NCBI GenBank assembly: GCA_963823675.1
Contig: CAWGMT010000008.1
Location: forward strand, 1-64,000
Direction of reading: 5' to 3'
Source: CAWGMT01 sp963823675
GTDB taxonomy: Bacteria > Planctomycetota > Planctomycetia > Isosphaerales > Isosphaeraceae
DNA length: 64,000 bases
A program made the position numbers and the translations under genes. The notes beneath the pieces were generated by a model. The model had not been told where the DNA came from. It saw only the letters and a program-made list of their open reading frames with translations, and did not search any database. This document shows, piece after piece, positions 63,951 through 64,000 of the stretch; position 1 is the first letter of the stretch, and each line of letters opens with the position of its first letter.

Positions 63951-64000
63951 CGTGCCCGTCGCCGTGCCCTCGTTCGTGTTGAAGACGCCACCGCCGGCCG

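Larger units (their letters stand above)
60886..64000 (-). pseudogene. Giant beta-helix/dockerin-type protein, 3' part with one frameshift (paralog 4)
   Basis: The gene starts beyond the right edge of the window (open frame to 64000: GGGVFNTNEGTATGTVTLTN). It reads a beta-helix, an Ig-like unit (GVTVTFMGPSSGAGIATSLT), a second beta-helix with a strikingly regular NCTVSGNS series, another Ig-like unit and the shared C-terminal cassette with dockerin-type loops, ending GTPGSGTAQL at 60886. One frameshift near 61575 (GCGAGCCCGAGG in place of GCGGCGCCGGAGG). The same order (giant, spacer, PEP-CTERM gene, hairpin) is seen at 51748-45564. Confidence 0.85.

Overview
The window looks like a piece of a high-GC planctomycete chromosome, most likely from the Isosphaeraceae/Gemmataceae side of Planctomycetota (inferred, not proven). 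The support is: several giant secreted proteins that start with LEPR-XLL-like leaders (LERRSLLL, LEARTLLS, LRLEDRVVLS) and are built from right-handed beta-helix, LamG, PKD and Ig-like repeats; dockerin-like and PEP-CTERM C-termini; three ECF-type sigma factor genes each followed by a Ser/Thr kinase gene; and kinases carrying WD40-like or TPR extensions.

Layout. 1-12759 (+): 3' part of a giant LamG/PKD/beta-helix protein gene with many frameshifts. 12760-14278: a gene-poor stretch with a well-supported tmRNA gene (minus strand) and the tail of a VapC-like PIN toxin gene. 14279-21235 (+): ECF sigma factor, zinc-ribbon Ser/Thr kinase with beta-propeller repeats, then an exported TPR-redoxin protein. 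21335-21505 (-): a relic of another kinase. 21705-26221 (+): two tandem-duplicated beta-helix proteins. 26299-28244 (-): ECF sigma factor plus a short kinase with an HCD catalytic loop. 28524-29030: antitoxin-like ORF, then the 3' end of a group II intron (maturase C-terminus, domains V and VI) and short repeats. 29040-39092 (-): an intact 3350-residue beta-helix/Ig-like/dockerin protein with a 1245-bp internal tandem duplication. 39249-40131 (-): small secreted coiled-coil protein. 40509-45240 (+): sigma factor and a kinase-TPR protein with three frameshifts. 45307-45497: a second group II intron 3' end with the same flanking repeats. 45623-64000 (-): three more giant dockerin-type paralogs interleaved with two PEP-CTERM proteins and two small leader-type relics.

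How the parts may work together. The four minus-strand giants share an almost identical C-terminal cassette of about 1.1 kb but differ in their beta-helix parts, which looks like tandem duplication plus homogenisation of a cell-surface or matrix protein family. Two of them end in ..GSGTAQL and each is followed at about 160 bp by a PEP-CTERM gene; the other two end in ..GGDNGNQL and are not. The three sigma-kinase pairs look like separate envelope or stress signalling modules.

Caution. Frameshifts are concentrated in some repeat-rich genes (start to 4.7 kb, 53.0-59.4 kb) and occur singly in others, including compensating pairs inside otherwise open frames. Uncorrected indels in the assembly are at least as likely as real gene decay, so the frameshifted loci are given both as whole loci and as their main open segments.
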